A stretch of 64,000 nt of DNA, from positions 1 to 64,000 of the forward strand of contig CAZFWC010000001.1 of assembly GCA_964522515.1 (NCBI GenBank), written 5' to 3'. This document shows positions 14,739-22,861 of the stretch, piece after piece. Below the pieces are notes generated by a model, which did not search any database, had not been told where the DNA came from, and saw only the letters and a list, made by a program, of their open reading frames with translations. The stretch is from CAYNCE01 sp964522515. GTDB taxonomy: Bacteria; Patescibacteriota; Patescibacteriia; UBA2196. A program made the translations under genes and the position numbers. Position 1 is the stretch's first letter; every line of letters begins with the position of its first letter.

Positions 14739-15962
14739 CTAAGGTAAATGATTTAAAGGATTAATTGGAATTCCATTTTTGCGAATTTCAAAATGCAAAT
14801 GAGGACCTGTTGAAAGTCTGCCAGATCCAATTGTACCCGGCATCCCACCAGATAAGCCAATCACTTCACCTTGAGAAATAAATTGATCTTCAGAAACAAA
14901 AGATTTAGAAGTGTGTCCATACACTGTTGAAAAACCGTCACCGTGCACTAACATAATATATCCGTATCCTGTCCCATTAATGCTAACTTTTGCAACATAA
15001 CCAGACGAAGCTGCTTTAATTGGAGAACCTTGCGCTGATTTAATATCAATTGCAGGGTGTTCAAAAAGATATCTAAAAGGATAAGTTGGATCGTGAAAAT
15101 AAGCTGTAATTCCTCTGTTTGGGACTGGCCACATAAAATCAGAACCGCCCAAAGCTTGAAAATCATTATTTCCAGATAATTTTTGTCTGATTTTTTTTTC
15201 TAAATTTATAATATCTGCGTTTATTGAATTTTGCTCTGATTTTAATTGTGCAACTAAAGATTGAAATTTAGATTCTGAATTTCTACTTTCAGAAAGCAAA
15301 CTTTGTTTTGCATACGAGCGACTTGATAAACTAGATTCTTTTTCTTCTAATTCCGCGATTAAATTTTCTAAAGATTTTTTTTTCTTTTCTAAATTAGCAA
15401 TATTAATTTCTAAATTAGATTTAAATTCTTTTATTTCTCCTAATGATTGGCTTGTGTTGTTTTGCAAAATTTCAAGCGAATGAAGATGATTATAATAATC
15501 TGAAAAAGTATCTAAAGTTAAAACTAATTCAATTGAAGTTTTTTTATCCATTTTATTCATTTGTTGAATAAAATTAGTTAATCGTTTTTTGTTTGTTTTA
15601 ATGTTTTCTTCAACAGTTGCAATTTTATTTTCTGTCTCATTTATTTCTAAATTAGCTTCGTCAATTTGATTTTTTTTAAGTTGAGTTTCTGTTTTTAATT
15701 TATTAATTTCATTATTTAAAATCCCAACTTGGTTGCCAAGAGAAAAAGATTGTTTTTTTTGATAATCAATACTTTTTTGATATTCTGAAATTTGCTCTTC
15801 AAGTTGTTTAATTGTGTTTCTTTTTTGCTCTATTTCGTTATTAATTTTTTGCACATTTTGATCCTGAGAAAAACTAATTGAAATTGGAAAAACAAAAAAA
15901 TTAAACACTAAAATGCATAAAATTATTTTTGTAAATATTTTAAAATTATTTTTGTTTAGCAT
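14739..15962 (-). CDS. Secreted M23 murein endopeptidase with coiled coil (EnvC-like)
   Basis: Cleaves or helps remodel peptidoglycan cross-bridges. An N-terminal signal peptide (about residues 8-32, ILCILVFNFFVFPISISFS) is followed by a long coiled coil (about 35-255) and the LytM/M23 domain. Zinc-binding motifs are HPAIDI (H and D), VYGH and HLHFEI. Length and layout match EnvC/NlpD-type cell-division hydrolase factors. It is the first gene of a two-gene unit with the small metallopeptidase. Confidence 0.9.
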   Translation of the reverse strand: MLNKNNFKIFTKIILCILVFNFFVFPISISFSQDQNVQKINNEIEQKRNTIKQLEEQISEYQKSIDYQKKQSFSLGNQVGILNNEINKLKTETQLKKNQIDEANLEINETENKIATVEENIKTNKKRLTNFIQQMNKMDKKTSIELVLTLDTFSDYYNHLHSLEILQNNTSQSLGEIKEFKSNLEINIANLEKKKKSLENLIAELEEKESSLSSRSYAKQSLLSESRNSESKFQSLVAQLKSEQNSINADIINLEKKIRQKLSGNNDFQALGGSDFMWPVPNRGITAYFHDPTYPFRYLFEHPAIDIKSAQGSPIKAASSGYVAKVSINGTGYGYIMLVHGDGFSTVYGHTSKSFVSEDQFISQGEVIGLSGGMPGTIGSGRLSTGPHLHFEIRKNGIPINPLNHLP

Positions 15963-16036
15963 AAATTAATTATAGCATAATTTAAAATAATATGCATTGT
16001 GTAAAAAATGAATAAATATTTTTTATTATGTTTTAC

Positions 16037-16094
16037 CTAATTTTAGCCAAAATGTAATTTTAAGCTTGACAAAAAATGTAAATGTGTGTAAGGT
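16037..16094 (+). promoter_or_regulatory. Promoter of the orphan lipoprotein gene with upstream motif
   Basis: TTGACA (16066-16071), 17 bases, TAAGGT (16089-16094). Eighteen bases before the -35 lies CTAATTTTAGC (16037-16047). The same 11-mer sits 17 bases before the -35 of the orphan gene at 57322, which suggests a shared activator site or operator. The leader to the ATG is about 80 bases. Confidence 0.6.
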
Positions 16095-16176
16095 TTATTG
16101 TGTAGAAATAATAAATATTTCACACTGTAAAACAAATTAATTAACAATTTATTAATTAAATTAGGAGGAATCTAAA

Positions 16177-16698
16177 ATGGATTCTAGAAAATTTTTTTTA
16201 AGTTTGGTTTTTGTTTTTGTTTTGACATTATTTTTTGGATGTCAAAATCCAGAATTACTGGGTCCACAAAATTTAGTAAATGAACCAGTAACTTATACTG
16301 GCTACATTGTTCCTGATAAAAGTATTGTTTATACAGAATCAGGAACTACTGCTTTAGGAAATATAAATATTATATCTAGTGTGATTGATATTCAGTTATA
16401 CATTAAGCTTGATCTAGATAATAAAAAGTTAGATTATTTTAATGCAAAAAATTTGGATTTAACTTTGGAAGTTGTTTTTCAAACAAATCCACATGTTGTT
16501 ATTCAAGCAACTGAGACGGATTTTATTAATTATTCGCTAATCAAAAAAGAATTCTCACCAAATGAATTTGTTTATAGTTTTAATTTTAATCGCCAAAAAC
16601 TTCAGGTTGTTGCTCGATCGTGGTCAGATTTAAAAATTAATCCACAAAATAATTGTAATAATAAAATTACTGTGGATGGATTTTGGAACTCCAAATAA
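16177..16698 (+). CDS. Putative lipoprotein, unknown function
   Basis: A 173 aa protein with a lipoprotein signal peptide (FFLSLVFVFVLTLFFGC, lipidated Cys near residue 22). The mature part is beta-rich and has no recognised domain. A strong SD (AGGAGGAATC) lies 8 bases before the ATG, unlike most genes here. It has its own promoter and terminator, so it is a single-gene unit. Part of the leader (AATATTTCACA, AATTTATTAA) resembles the leader of the barrel-like gene at 40401-41381. Confidence 0.75.
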   Translation: MDSRKFFLSLVFVFVLTLFFGCQNPELLGPQNLVNEPVTYTGYIVPDKSIVYTESGTTALGNINIISSVIDIQLYIKLDLDNKKLDYFNAKNLDLTLEVVFQTNPHVVIQATETDFINYSLIKKEFSPNEFVYSFNFNRQKLQVVARSWSDLKINPQNNCNNKITVDGFWNSK

Positions 16699-16711
16699 TT
16701 TTTCAACAAAA

Positions 16712-16747
16712 ATACCCCAAGGTTTTAAACTTTGGGGATTTTTTTTA
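16712..16747 (+). terminator. Terminator of the orphan lipoprotein gene
   Basis: ACCCCAAGGTTT and AAACTTTGGGG form a hairpin followed by ATTTTTTTT. Confidence 0.85.
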
Positions 16748-16821
16748 ACAACAAAATATCTCCAGTCAAGAGCGAAGGAACTAAATCATTTATTTTTAGT
16801 AATTTTTAAAGTTGTTTAGAA

Positions 16822-18267
16822 TTACGAAAGTAAATCAATTCCTTTTTTAATTCTTATTAGACTTTTTTCTTTTCCTAAAACTTCCGCTACTTCAAATGGA
16901 CCAGGAGAATTTTTTCTACCTGTTAAAGCAACGCGCAAAGGCCAAAGCGTGTCCCCTGTTCCCAAATTTTTAGCTTTGATTAATCCAATAATTAATTGTT
17001 CCAAAGCGCTACGAGTCCAGTTTTGTTCAGGAATTTTTTCTAATTCTTTGTGCAAAAATTCTAATTTTTGTTTTGCGTCAATTAAATCAGATTTTTTCCA
17101 TTTTAATAATTCTTTATCATAATTTATTTTTTTAAAAAAATATTCTGTAGCTTCTGAAATTTCAGAAAGTTTTTTAATTCTTTCTTGCTCTAAAGCAACA
17201 ACTTTTTGAATATATTTTTCATTGTAACTTTCAGAGTCAACTAAATTATTATCAATTAAATAAGGCAAACAAAGTTCAGCAAAATTTTCTAAATTTAATT
17301 TACGAATATAAAATCCGTTCATCCAATCTAATTTTTCTTTATCAAAAATTGCTCCAGCTTTGTGAACTTTTTCTAAAGAAAATTCATATTCAAGTTTTTC
17401 TAAAGTAAAAATTTCTCTTTCATCTCCTGGATTCCAACCAAGAAGCGCAATATAATTTATTAGCGCTTGCGCTAAATATCCTAATTTTTTAAATTCTAAA
17501 ACTCCAACTGCTCCGTGTCGTTTTGATAATTTAGATTTATCTGAAGCTAAAACCATTGGCAAGTGCGCAAATTTTGGAGTTTCCCAATTAAAATAATTAT
17601 ATAAAATAATATGTTTTGGTGTTGAAGGCAACCACTCTTCTGCTCTGATAATGTGAGTAATTTTCATTTCGTGGTCGTCAACTACATTTGCCAAATGATA
17701 AGTTGGGTAGCCATCTGATTTTAAAAGTATTTGGTCGTCAATTTCTTCGTGATTAAATTCAACTTGACCTCGGATTAAATCAATGAATTTTGTTTTGCCT
17801 TCTGGAATTTTCATTCTAACAACACAAGGAATTTTAGCTTTTAATTTTTTTTCAATTTCTTCTTGAGTTAAATTTAAACAGCGACGGTCGTATTTTGGCG
17901 CTTGCTTGTTTTGCTCTTGATTTTGTCGCATTTTAACTAAAGTTTTTTGAGTACAAAAACAATAATATGCTTTGCCTTCTTGCACAAGTTGTTCTGCGTA
18001 TTTTTTATAAATTTTTATTCTTGAAGATTGATAAGGAATATTATTTAAATTATCTGGTTTTATTTTTGCCCATTTTAAACCATCTAAAATCGAATCAATA
18101 CTTCCCTCTTTAAATCTTGCTTGATCTGTGTCTTCAATTCTTAATAAAAATTCACCATTATTTTTTTTAGCAAATAAATATGCAAAAAGCGCAGTTCTTA
18201 AACTGCCAATGTGTAAATCACCTGTTGGGCTTGGAGGAAATCTAGTTTTTATTTTATTATTTGTCAT
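16822..18267 (-). CDS. gltX: Glutamyl-tRNA synthetase
   Basis: Charges tRNA-Glu (and possibly tRNA-Gln in a non-discriminating form, not decidable here). Class I motifs are RFPPSPTGDLHIGSLRTALF (HIGH equivalent, residues 9-28) and KLSKRHGA (KMSKS equivalent). The catalytic core has FLLRIEDTDQAR. The alpha-helical anticodon-binding C-terminus ends in GRKNSPGPFEVAEVLGKE. 481 aa is the usual length. The gene is upstream of a family 3 repeat and the WecG-type gene lies on its 5' side. Confidence 0.96.
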   Translation of the reverse strand: MTNNKIKTRFPPSPTGDLHIGSLRTALFAYLFAKKNNGEFLLRIEDTDQARFKEGSIDSILDGLKWAKIKPDNLNNIPYQSSRIKIYKKYAEQLVQEGKAYYCFCTQKTLVKMRQNQEQNKQAPKYDRRCLNLTQEEIEKKLKAKIPCVVRMKIPEGKTKFIDLIRGQVEFNHEEIDDQILLKSDGYPTYHLANVVDDHEMKITHIIRAEEWLPSTPKHIILYNYFNWETPKFAHLPMVLASDKSKLSKRHGAVGVLEFKKLGYLAQALINYIALLGWNPGDEREIFTLEKLEYEFSLEKVHKAGAIFDKEKLDWMNGFYIRKLNLENFAELCLPYLIDNNLVDSESYNEKYIQKVVALEQERIKKLSEISEATEYFFKKINYDKELLKWKKSDLIDAKQKLEFLHKELEKIPEQNWTRSALEQLIIGLIKAKNLGTGDTLWPLRVALTGRKNSPGPFEVAEVLGKEKSLIRIKKGIDLLS

Positions 18268-18274
18268 ATTAGTT

Positions 18275-18362
18275 TAGCACGCGAATTTTCAGAATTACCT
18301 AAAATTTACGCGAATTTAATTCTGGTTTATTATGGTTATTTTGGAAATTCGTGTGCTATTTT
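18275..18362. repeat. Family 3 inverted repeat, copy 1
   Basis: AGCACGCGAATTTTCAGAATTACCTAAAATTTACGCGAATTTAATTCTGG...GGAAATTCGTGTGCT. The outer ends AGCACGCGAATT and AATTCGTGTGCT are complementary. Other copies are at 31619 and 45258. The 3' end of the WecG-type gene (about 15 codons) lies in this copy. Confidence 0.8.
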
Positions 18363-19155
18363 TTAATGAATTTGTAAAAACCAACCACGAAAATCTCACA
18401 ACCGCGTTAAAGATTCTTTTAAATCGGCGCGGTTCTTTTTTTAATCTATAAATCCATTCATACGAGCTCTGTAAATTTTCAGGAGCTCTTTTTATTTTTC
18501 CTGAAATGTAATCAAACGCACCCCCAACTCCAATTGCTAATTTCACACTTGGCATTTTTGATAAATTTTCATTAATCCATTTTTGCGCGTGTGGATGATT
18601 TAAAGCGACAAACAAAATATCTGTTTGAAAATTATTTATTTTTTCAATAATATTATGTGTTTCAAAAACAGAATAATTAATTTGTAAATTTGGATTTTGT
18701 TTTTTTAAATTTTCTGCAGTTAATTCAGATGTGTTGTTGTAACCGCCCAGTAAAAATATTTTATTATTTACTAATTTACAAATTTCAGGAATTAAATCAG
18801 CGCCAGTTATTATTTCTTTAATAATATTTAATTTTTCATCATTTCTAGTTATCCCCCACCAAGCAATTTTTAATCCAATAAAAAATTTCAGAATTCTAGA
18901 ATTTTTATTTTTTATTAAATCTAAATATTTTGTTGCTAATTTAATCCCGTACCCGTCTGCAACTGACAACCACGAATTATTAATTATATTTTTAAATTCT
19001 GCATCTTTTTGCGCTTCAAAAATAAATTCAGGATTAGTTGTTACTAATTGATGTTGCTCGTTTGTATTTGATAATAATAAATTCTTAATTTTATCTAAAA
19101 CTTCATTTTTAGAAATTATATTAATTTTTACATCTAATATTTTAATTTGATTCAT
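18316..19155 (-). CDS. WecG/TagA/CpsF-family glycosyltransferase (GT26)
   Basis: Adds an N-acetylmannosaminuronic-acid-type or related sugar to a lipid-linked acceptor in cell-surface glycan synthesis. The family pattern is clear: TTNPEFIFEAQKD, ADGYGIKLATKYL, KIFLLGGYNN, DILFVALNHPHAQKWINEN, GVGGAFDYISGKIKRAPENL and EWIYRLKKEPRRFKR. Length 279 aa is slightly longer than usual. The last ~15 residues (NSTRISKITIINQN) lie in a family 3 repeat and replace the natural tail. Confidence 0.9.
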   Translation of the reverse strand: MNQIKILDVKINIISKNEVLDKIKNLLLSNTNEQHQLVTTNPEFIFEAQKDAEFKNIINNSWLSVADGYGIKLATKYLDLIKNKNSRILKFFIGLKIAWWGITRNDEKLNIIKEIITGADLIPEICKLVNNKIFLLGGYNNTSELTAENLKKQNPNLQINYSVFETHNIIEKINNFQTDILFVALNHPHAQKWINENLSKMPSVKLAIGVGGAFDYISGKIKRAPENLQSSYEWIYRLKKEPRRFKRIFNAVVRFSWLVFTNSLKNSTRISKITIINQN

Positions 19156-19183
19156 AAATTAATTTTAGCAATTTATTATTGAT

Positions 19184-19211
19184 TTGACAAATTTTGAATT
19201 TTTGTTATAAT
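19184..19211 (+). promoter_or_regulatory. Promoter of the orphan gene at 19261
   Basis: TTGACA (19184-19189), 16 bases, TATAAT (19206-19211) with an extended TG (TGTTATAAT). This is close to consensus. Confidence 0.8.
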
Positions 19212-19260
19212 AAAATTATAAAAATTTTTATTAATAACTAAACAAAATGGAGGGAATAAA

Positions 19261-19536
19261 TTGAAAATAGCAAATATTGATGGAGAGTTGGTTATTAAGT
19301 ATGGAAGGAAGAAAATTTTAGATTTATTGAAAGACAAAAAAACACAACAGGAATTAGAGAATTTTTTACAAGGCACATCAAAAGAAATTCTAATTAAATT
19401 TTGTGGGAATAGAAAAGATAATAAAAAGAAAGAGAAAAAAATTCAAAGTGTGGTAGCGAATTGGGAAGAGAATTTGATTAGAAAGGTTTTAGAGGGTACA
19501 AAATTTGAAAAAAAATTAAAAAACGCACTTAAATAA
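19261..19536 (+). CDS. Small basic hypothetical protein, TTG start
   Basis: A 91 aa Lys-rich, helical protein that I do not recognise. The start is TTG at 19261, chosen because GGAGGG lies 8 bases before it; the ATG overlapping that SD runs into a stop after a few codons. Promoter, SD and terminator are all strong, so a single-gene transcript is well supported. It might bind nucleic acid given its charge, but no motif shows this. Confidence 0.7.
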   Translation: MKIANIDGELVIKYGRKKILDLLKDKKTQQELENFLQGTSKEILIKFCGNRKDNKKKEKKIQSVVANWEENLIRKVLEGTKFEKKLKNALK

Positions 19537-19562
19537 AAAATCAATTAGGTGCGCTATTTTTT
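19523..19562 (+). terminator. Terminator overlapping the 3' end of the orphan gene
   Basis: CGCACTTAA and TTAGGTGCG pair (one G-T) followed by CTATTTTTTT. The left arm lies inside the last codons of the gene. Confidence 0.7.
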
Positions 19563-22393
19563 TACTGCATTTTTATTAAATAATATCCATCAGTTTCTAA
19601 GTTATCTTGATAAATAATTTTTTGTCCAGATTTGTTAAGTTTATTTTTAGCTTTGTGATCAATTATTTCAAAATCAGCAGGTAAAGTGATTTGACTTGTG
19701 AAATCAGTTAAAGATAATCCTGGTTGTTTTTGAACAATTAAATTGTATTGCAAATTATTTTTTTGATTATTAAAATTTAAAAATCCAAATATTTTTTCAA
19801 AGAAATTTTCATCATTTTTTTCAAGTTTAAAAGGTAATTTATATTTTAAAATAATTTCTTTTGATTCATTTGGTTTTAAACTTAACCACCCAGCGAAAAC
19901 AGTTTTATCAAATTCTTCAGTAATTCTAACATTAAATTCTTCATTTAAAATAGGATTTTTTTCAATATTTTTTAAATCAACATCTTCAGTTAAATTTATT
20001 TGATTGTCAGCCGCAGCTTTAACAAGAAAACTTGGTTTAATTTCAAAACCATTTGCAGAAATTAATTTACTATTTTTTGGAACATAAAATTTAATATAAT
20101 CTACATTTTCTGCTTTTTCAAAAATATCATTTAAATCCCCGTTGTGTTTTCTTTTTAAAGAAACAGTATCAATTAAATCTCCATTAGAATTTATTTCAAC
20201 AAAATGAGAAATTTGATTTTTAATTACTTTATCTGTTTTTCCACCTGCTAAACTAGCGTGAAAAATTGCAAGATAATCACCTTGTGTTTGCGCGATTTTT
20301 CCAGACCAAGAAAATTCATTTGCAACTTTTTGCATTTCATTATTTTTAAACCACAAAAGAATATTTTTGTTGGATAAATTATTAAAAATTGTTTGCGCAA
20401 AAGTTGGTGTTTGATCAATTTTTAAATTAAAAATTTTTTCTAATAATTTTGGCATCAAATCCGCAATAATTTGTTTTGGTTTATTTTTTTCTTTGTTATA
20501 TTCATATTCAACAGCCATTTGAATTTCTTTAGTAAAATTTTCTTGTGAAATTGTTTTTTCATAATTTGGCATTTCAATTGGACCAGTTATTTTTAGCAAA
20601 TCTTTTATTAGATCAGGCGTTAGTGTAATTATTCCGTCCAAAGTTGTTCCCCCTAAAGTGTCTTCATAAAATAATGAGATTTTTTTTGCAGACGCTTCCC
20701 AATCTGCAAACCAATTTGCGTCCCAAATTTTCCAATCAGGTGAAAAATGTTGTAGTTGTTTTGGAGCTTCAACTTGCATTTTAGTTGAGGCTTTTAAATC
20801 ATAAAATCCTCCACCAGGAATTTTTAAATTAATAATTTTTGCGTTTTGAATTTCAATTAAAGCATAAGACCCCATAAAACCGCCAGTTGGTCTGATTTCA
20901 GAATTGTTTTGAAAAATAATTAAATATCTCATTATTTTATTTTGTCCTAAAAATGAATCTAAAAAAATATTTAAAGTTTTCAATTTATTTATATAATTTT
21001 TTAAAGCTGGCAACGAGGATTTAAATAAAATTAATTTTTCAATATTTTCTTCATCAATATATTTGCTTAAAATGTCAACATCAATTTTATCTGCCTTATT
21101 TAAAAGTTCTAAAATTTGTGGTTCAATTTGTTTTAATTTTTCAGAAGTTAATTTAATTTTTTCACTTAATTTGTTTTCTGAATTTGTGTTTGAATTTATT
21201 TTTTCTAATTCTTCACTAAGCTTAGAAATATCTTGACCAAGTTCCGCAGATATTTGCCCAATTAATAATAAATTTTCAGCTTGTTGCGCTTCAGGAATAA
21301 TTTTAATAATTTGTTTGCTAAAAATTCCTAAATTAGATAAATAATTTCGCGCAATTTTAAAATTAAAATACGCTTGTTCAAAATATTCATTTGCTTCATT
21401 AAAATCTAAATCTTTTGTTAAAATAGAAGCGTCTTTTAATAAATCTAATCCTTGAATTGATTTGCCTAAAACCTGTCCTTTGATTTGATTTGTTTTTTGT
21501 TTTAAATTTAAAATTTGTAAAGGCAAAACAATAATTAAACAAACTAAAGCAAATGATAAAATTGGTTTAAAATTAATTTTTATTTTTATTTTTTTAAAAG
21601 CGGATTGCGTTGAAATTGGAATTGGAACTTTAGCAAATTTTGATTTTTTAAAAAATAAAATAAAAGTTTTTAAATTTAAAATAAATGATTTTGCTAAATT
21701 AAAAAAAGCTAAAGTTGTGTTTTTAATTAACCACCAAATTGATTTAAGCGAACGATCAACAATAAAATCTAAAACGCGAAATGGGAAAGTTATAATTTGC
21801 CAGATTAAATTTAAATTAACTTTTATTACTTTAAATATTTTTTGCGCTAAAGTTAGGTCGCTAAAATCTGTTTGAATTATTTGCGATTTTTTTGTTTCTA
21901 ATTCTAAAAAATTTTGTGTTAGATCAAGCTTAATTTTTGATTTTATTTTTTGTTTTTCTGGTTTGTAGTATTTAATTTTTTCAATAATTCCATCAGATTC
22001 ATCTGGCGATTCAAAATCAATTTTTGGTTGCTGATCAATTTGTTGAGTATCTTGTTTTCTTTTTTTTTCCTGAACAAAATTGCTAAACCAATCTTCTGTG
22101 TTAAAATTTGGAGTTGAAAAATTTGGTAAATTGTGAAGAGGTTCTTTTTCTTGAAATTCTAATTTCAATAAATTTTTATTTGGATGTTTTAAATCAAGCA
22201 AGTGATTTGATAAATTATGTTTTTGATTTGTAAAATTTATTTTTGATTTTATTTTTCCTGCCCGCCGTAGCTTTGGCGAAGGAGGGCTGTTGTCTAGTTT
22301 TTCTTTATTTATAGAAACAGGAAAAACAAAATCCTCTGCCCAGTTATCTGATTGAATTTTTTTAAATTTATTTTTTAATTTATTTTTTTGCAT
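19562..22393 (-). CDS. DUF4012 membrane-anchored protein
   Basis: A large protein of about 943 aa. The N-terminal ~270 residues are a low-complexity cytoplasmic part, then one transmembrane helix (SFALVCLIIVLPLQIL), a coiled coil, and the extracellular DUF4012 domain with the signature FQNNSEIRPTGGFMGSYAL (near residues 492-512). Function is unknown; the family is linked to surface polysaccharides in CPR and Actinobacteria. I start at MQKNKL (22393) because the 14 codons before it lie in a CCCGAGTACTAGGGA repeat. A family 1 fragment at residues 36-45 is translated in frame as SPPSPKLRRAGK. Confidence 0.85.
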   Translation of the reverse strand: MQKNKLKNKFKKIQSDNWAEDFVFPVSINKEKLDNSPPSPKLRRAGKIKSKINFTNQKHNLSNHLLDLKHPNKNLLKLEFQEKEPLHNLPNFSTPNFNTEDWFSNFVQEKKRKQDTQQIDQQPKIDFESPDESDGIIEKIKYYKPEKQKIKSKIKLDLTQNFLELETKKSQIIQTDFSDLTLAQKIFKVIKVNLNLIWQIITFPFRVLDFIVDRSLKSIWWLIKNTTLAFFNLAKSFILNLKTFILFFKKSKFAKVPIPISTQSAFKKIKIKINFKPILSFALVCLIIVLPLQILNLKQKTNQIKGQVLGKSIQGLDLLKDASILTKDLDFNEANEYFEQAYFNFKIARNYLSNLGIFSKQIIKIIPEAQQAENLLLIGQISAELGQDISKLSEELEKINSNTNSENKLSEKIKLTSEKLKQIEPQILELLNKADKIDVDILSKYIDEENIEKLILFKSSLPALKNYINKLKTLNIFLDSFLGQNKIMRYLIIFQNNSEIRPTGGFMGSYALIEIQNAKIINLKIPGGGFYDLKASTKMQVEAPKQLQHFSPDWKIWDANWFADWEASAKKISLFYEDTLGGTTLDGIITLTPDLIKDLLKITGPIEMPNYEKTISQENFTKEIQMAVEYEYNKEKNKPKQIIADLMPKLLEKIFNLKIDQTPTFAQTIFNNLSNKNILLWFKNNEMQKVANEFSWSGKIAQTQGDYLAIFHASLAGGKTDKVIKNQISHFVEINSNGDLIDTVSLKRKHNGDLNDIFEKAENVDYIKFYVPKNSKLISANGFEIKPSFLVKAAADNQINLTEDVDLKNIEKNPILNEEFNVRITEEFDKTVFAGWLSLKPNESKEIILKYKLPFKLEKNDENFFEKIFGFLNFNNQKNNLQYNLIVQKQPGLSLTDFTSQITLPADFEIIDHKAKNKLNKSGQKIIYQDNLETDGYYLIKMQ
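22257..22286 (-). repeat. Family 1 fragment in frame in the DUF4012 gene
   Basis: CCTGCCCGCCGTAGCTTTGGCGAAGGAGGG, the short hairpin form of the repeat, translated without interrupting the frame. Confidence 0.85.
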
Positions 22394-22425
22394 ATTAAAA
22401 AATTTATTGTCCCGAGTACTAGGGA

Positions 22426-22434
22426 TTATCCACA
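22426..22434 (+). promoter_or_regulatory. DnaA-box-like 9-mer upstream of the DUF4012 gene
   Basis: TTATCCACA matches the DnaA-box consensus exactly and lies about 35 bases before the proposed start. Isolated; significance uncertain. Confidence 0.3.
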
Positions 22435-22469
22435 CTTTAACATTTTCTTAGTTAAATTATATCATAAAT

Positions 22470-22504
22470 AAAAAAAATCTACGAGCAATTTTAACTCGTA
22501 GATT
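22470..22504 (-). terminator. Terminator of the small membrane protein gene
   Basis: AATCTACGAG and CTCGTAGATT are perfect complements (9-base loop) followed on the minus strand by a T-run. Confidence 0.85.
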
Positions 22505-22536
22505 GAGAAATTTTGAGTTTTTTATCTTTAAAAAAA

Positions 22537-22782
22537 TTACGAGTCACTAATCTGACGACTTTGTGAGTTTAAATCACCTAAATAAACAAATAAAAACACT
22601 AGTGCTAATATATTTATTAATATCGCCACTCCAAGTATTATATCAATGATAGTAATTAAATTCCATTCATTTTTTGTTGTTAACCCTAATGTTAGAATTA
22701 ATGCAAATTCAAATAAAATAGAACTCCACAACCATTTTTTGCCTTTTTTAATTTTTTCGGAAAGTGTTTTTTGTAATGGCAT
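22537..22782 (-). CDS. Small two-helix membrane protein, strong SD
   Basis: An 81 aa protein with two hydrophobic helices (near residues 20-35 and 43-70) and an N-terminus rich in Lys. It has no recognised family. GGAGGGAC lies 8 bases before the ATG, and a strong terminator follows, so it is another self-contained orphan gene. No convincing promoter could be named. Confidence 0.65.
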   Translation of the reverse strand: MPLQKTLSEKIKKGKKWLWSSILFEFALILTLGLTTKNEWNLITIIDIILGVAILINILALVFLFVYLGDLNSQSRQISDS

Positions 22783-22861
22783 ATTTTAGTCCCTCCTTTG
22801 ATTTTATTGTGAAATGAAGTAAAATTAATTTGTAAAGAAAGTTTAAAAAATTAAATAAATT

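Noticed and set aside
4531..22434. DnaA boxes as signs of a replication origin
   Set aside because: Only three single boxes were seen, far apart, with no dnaA, dnaN or A+T-rich unwinding cluster next to them.
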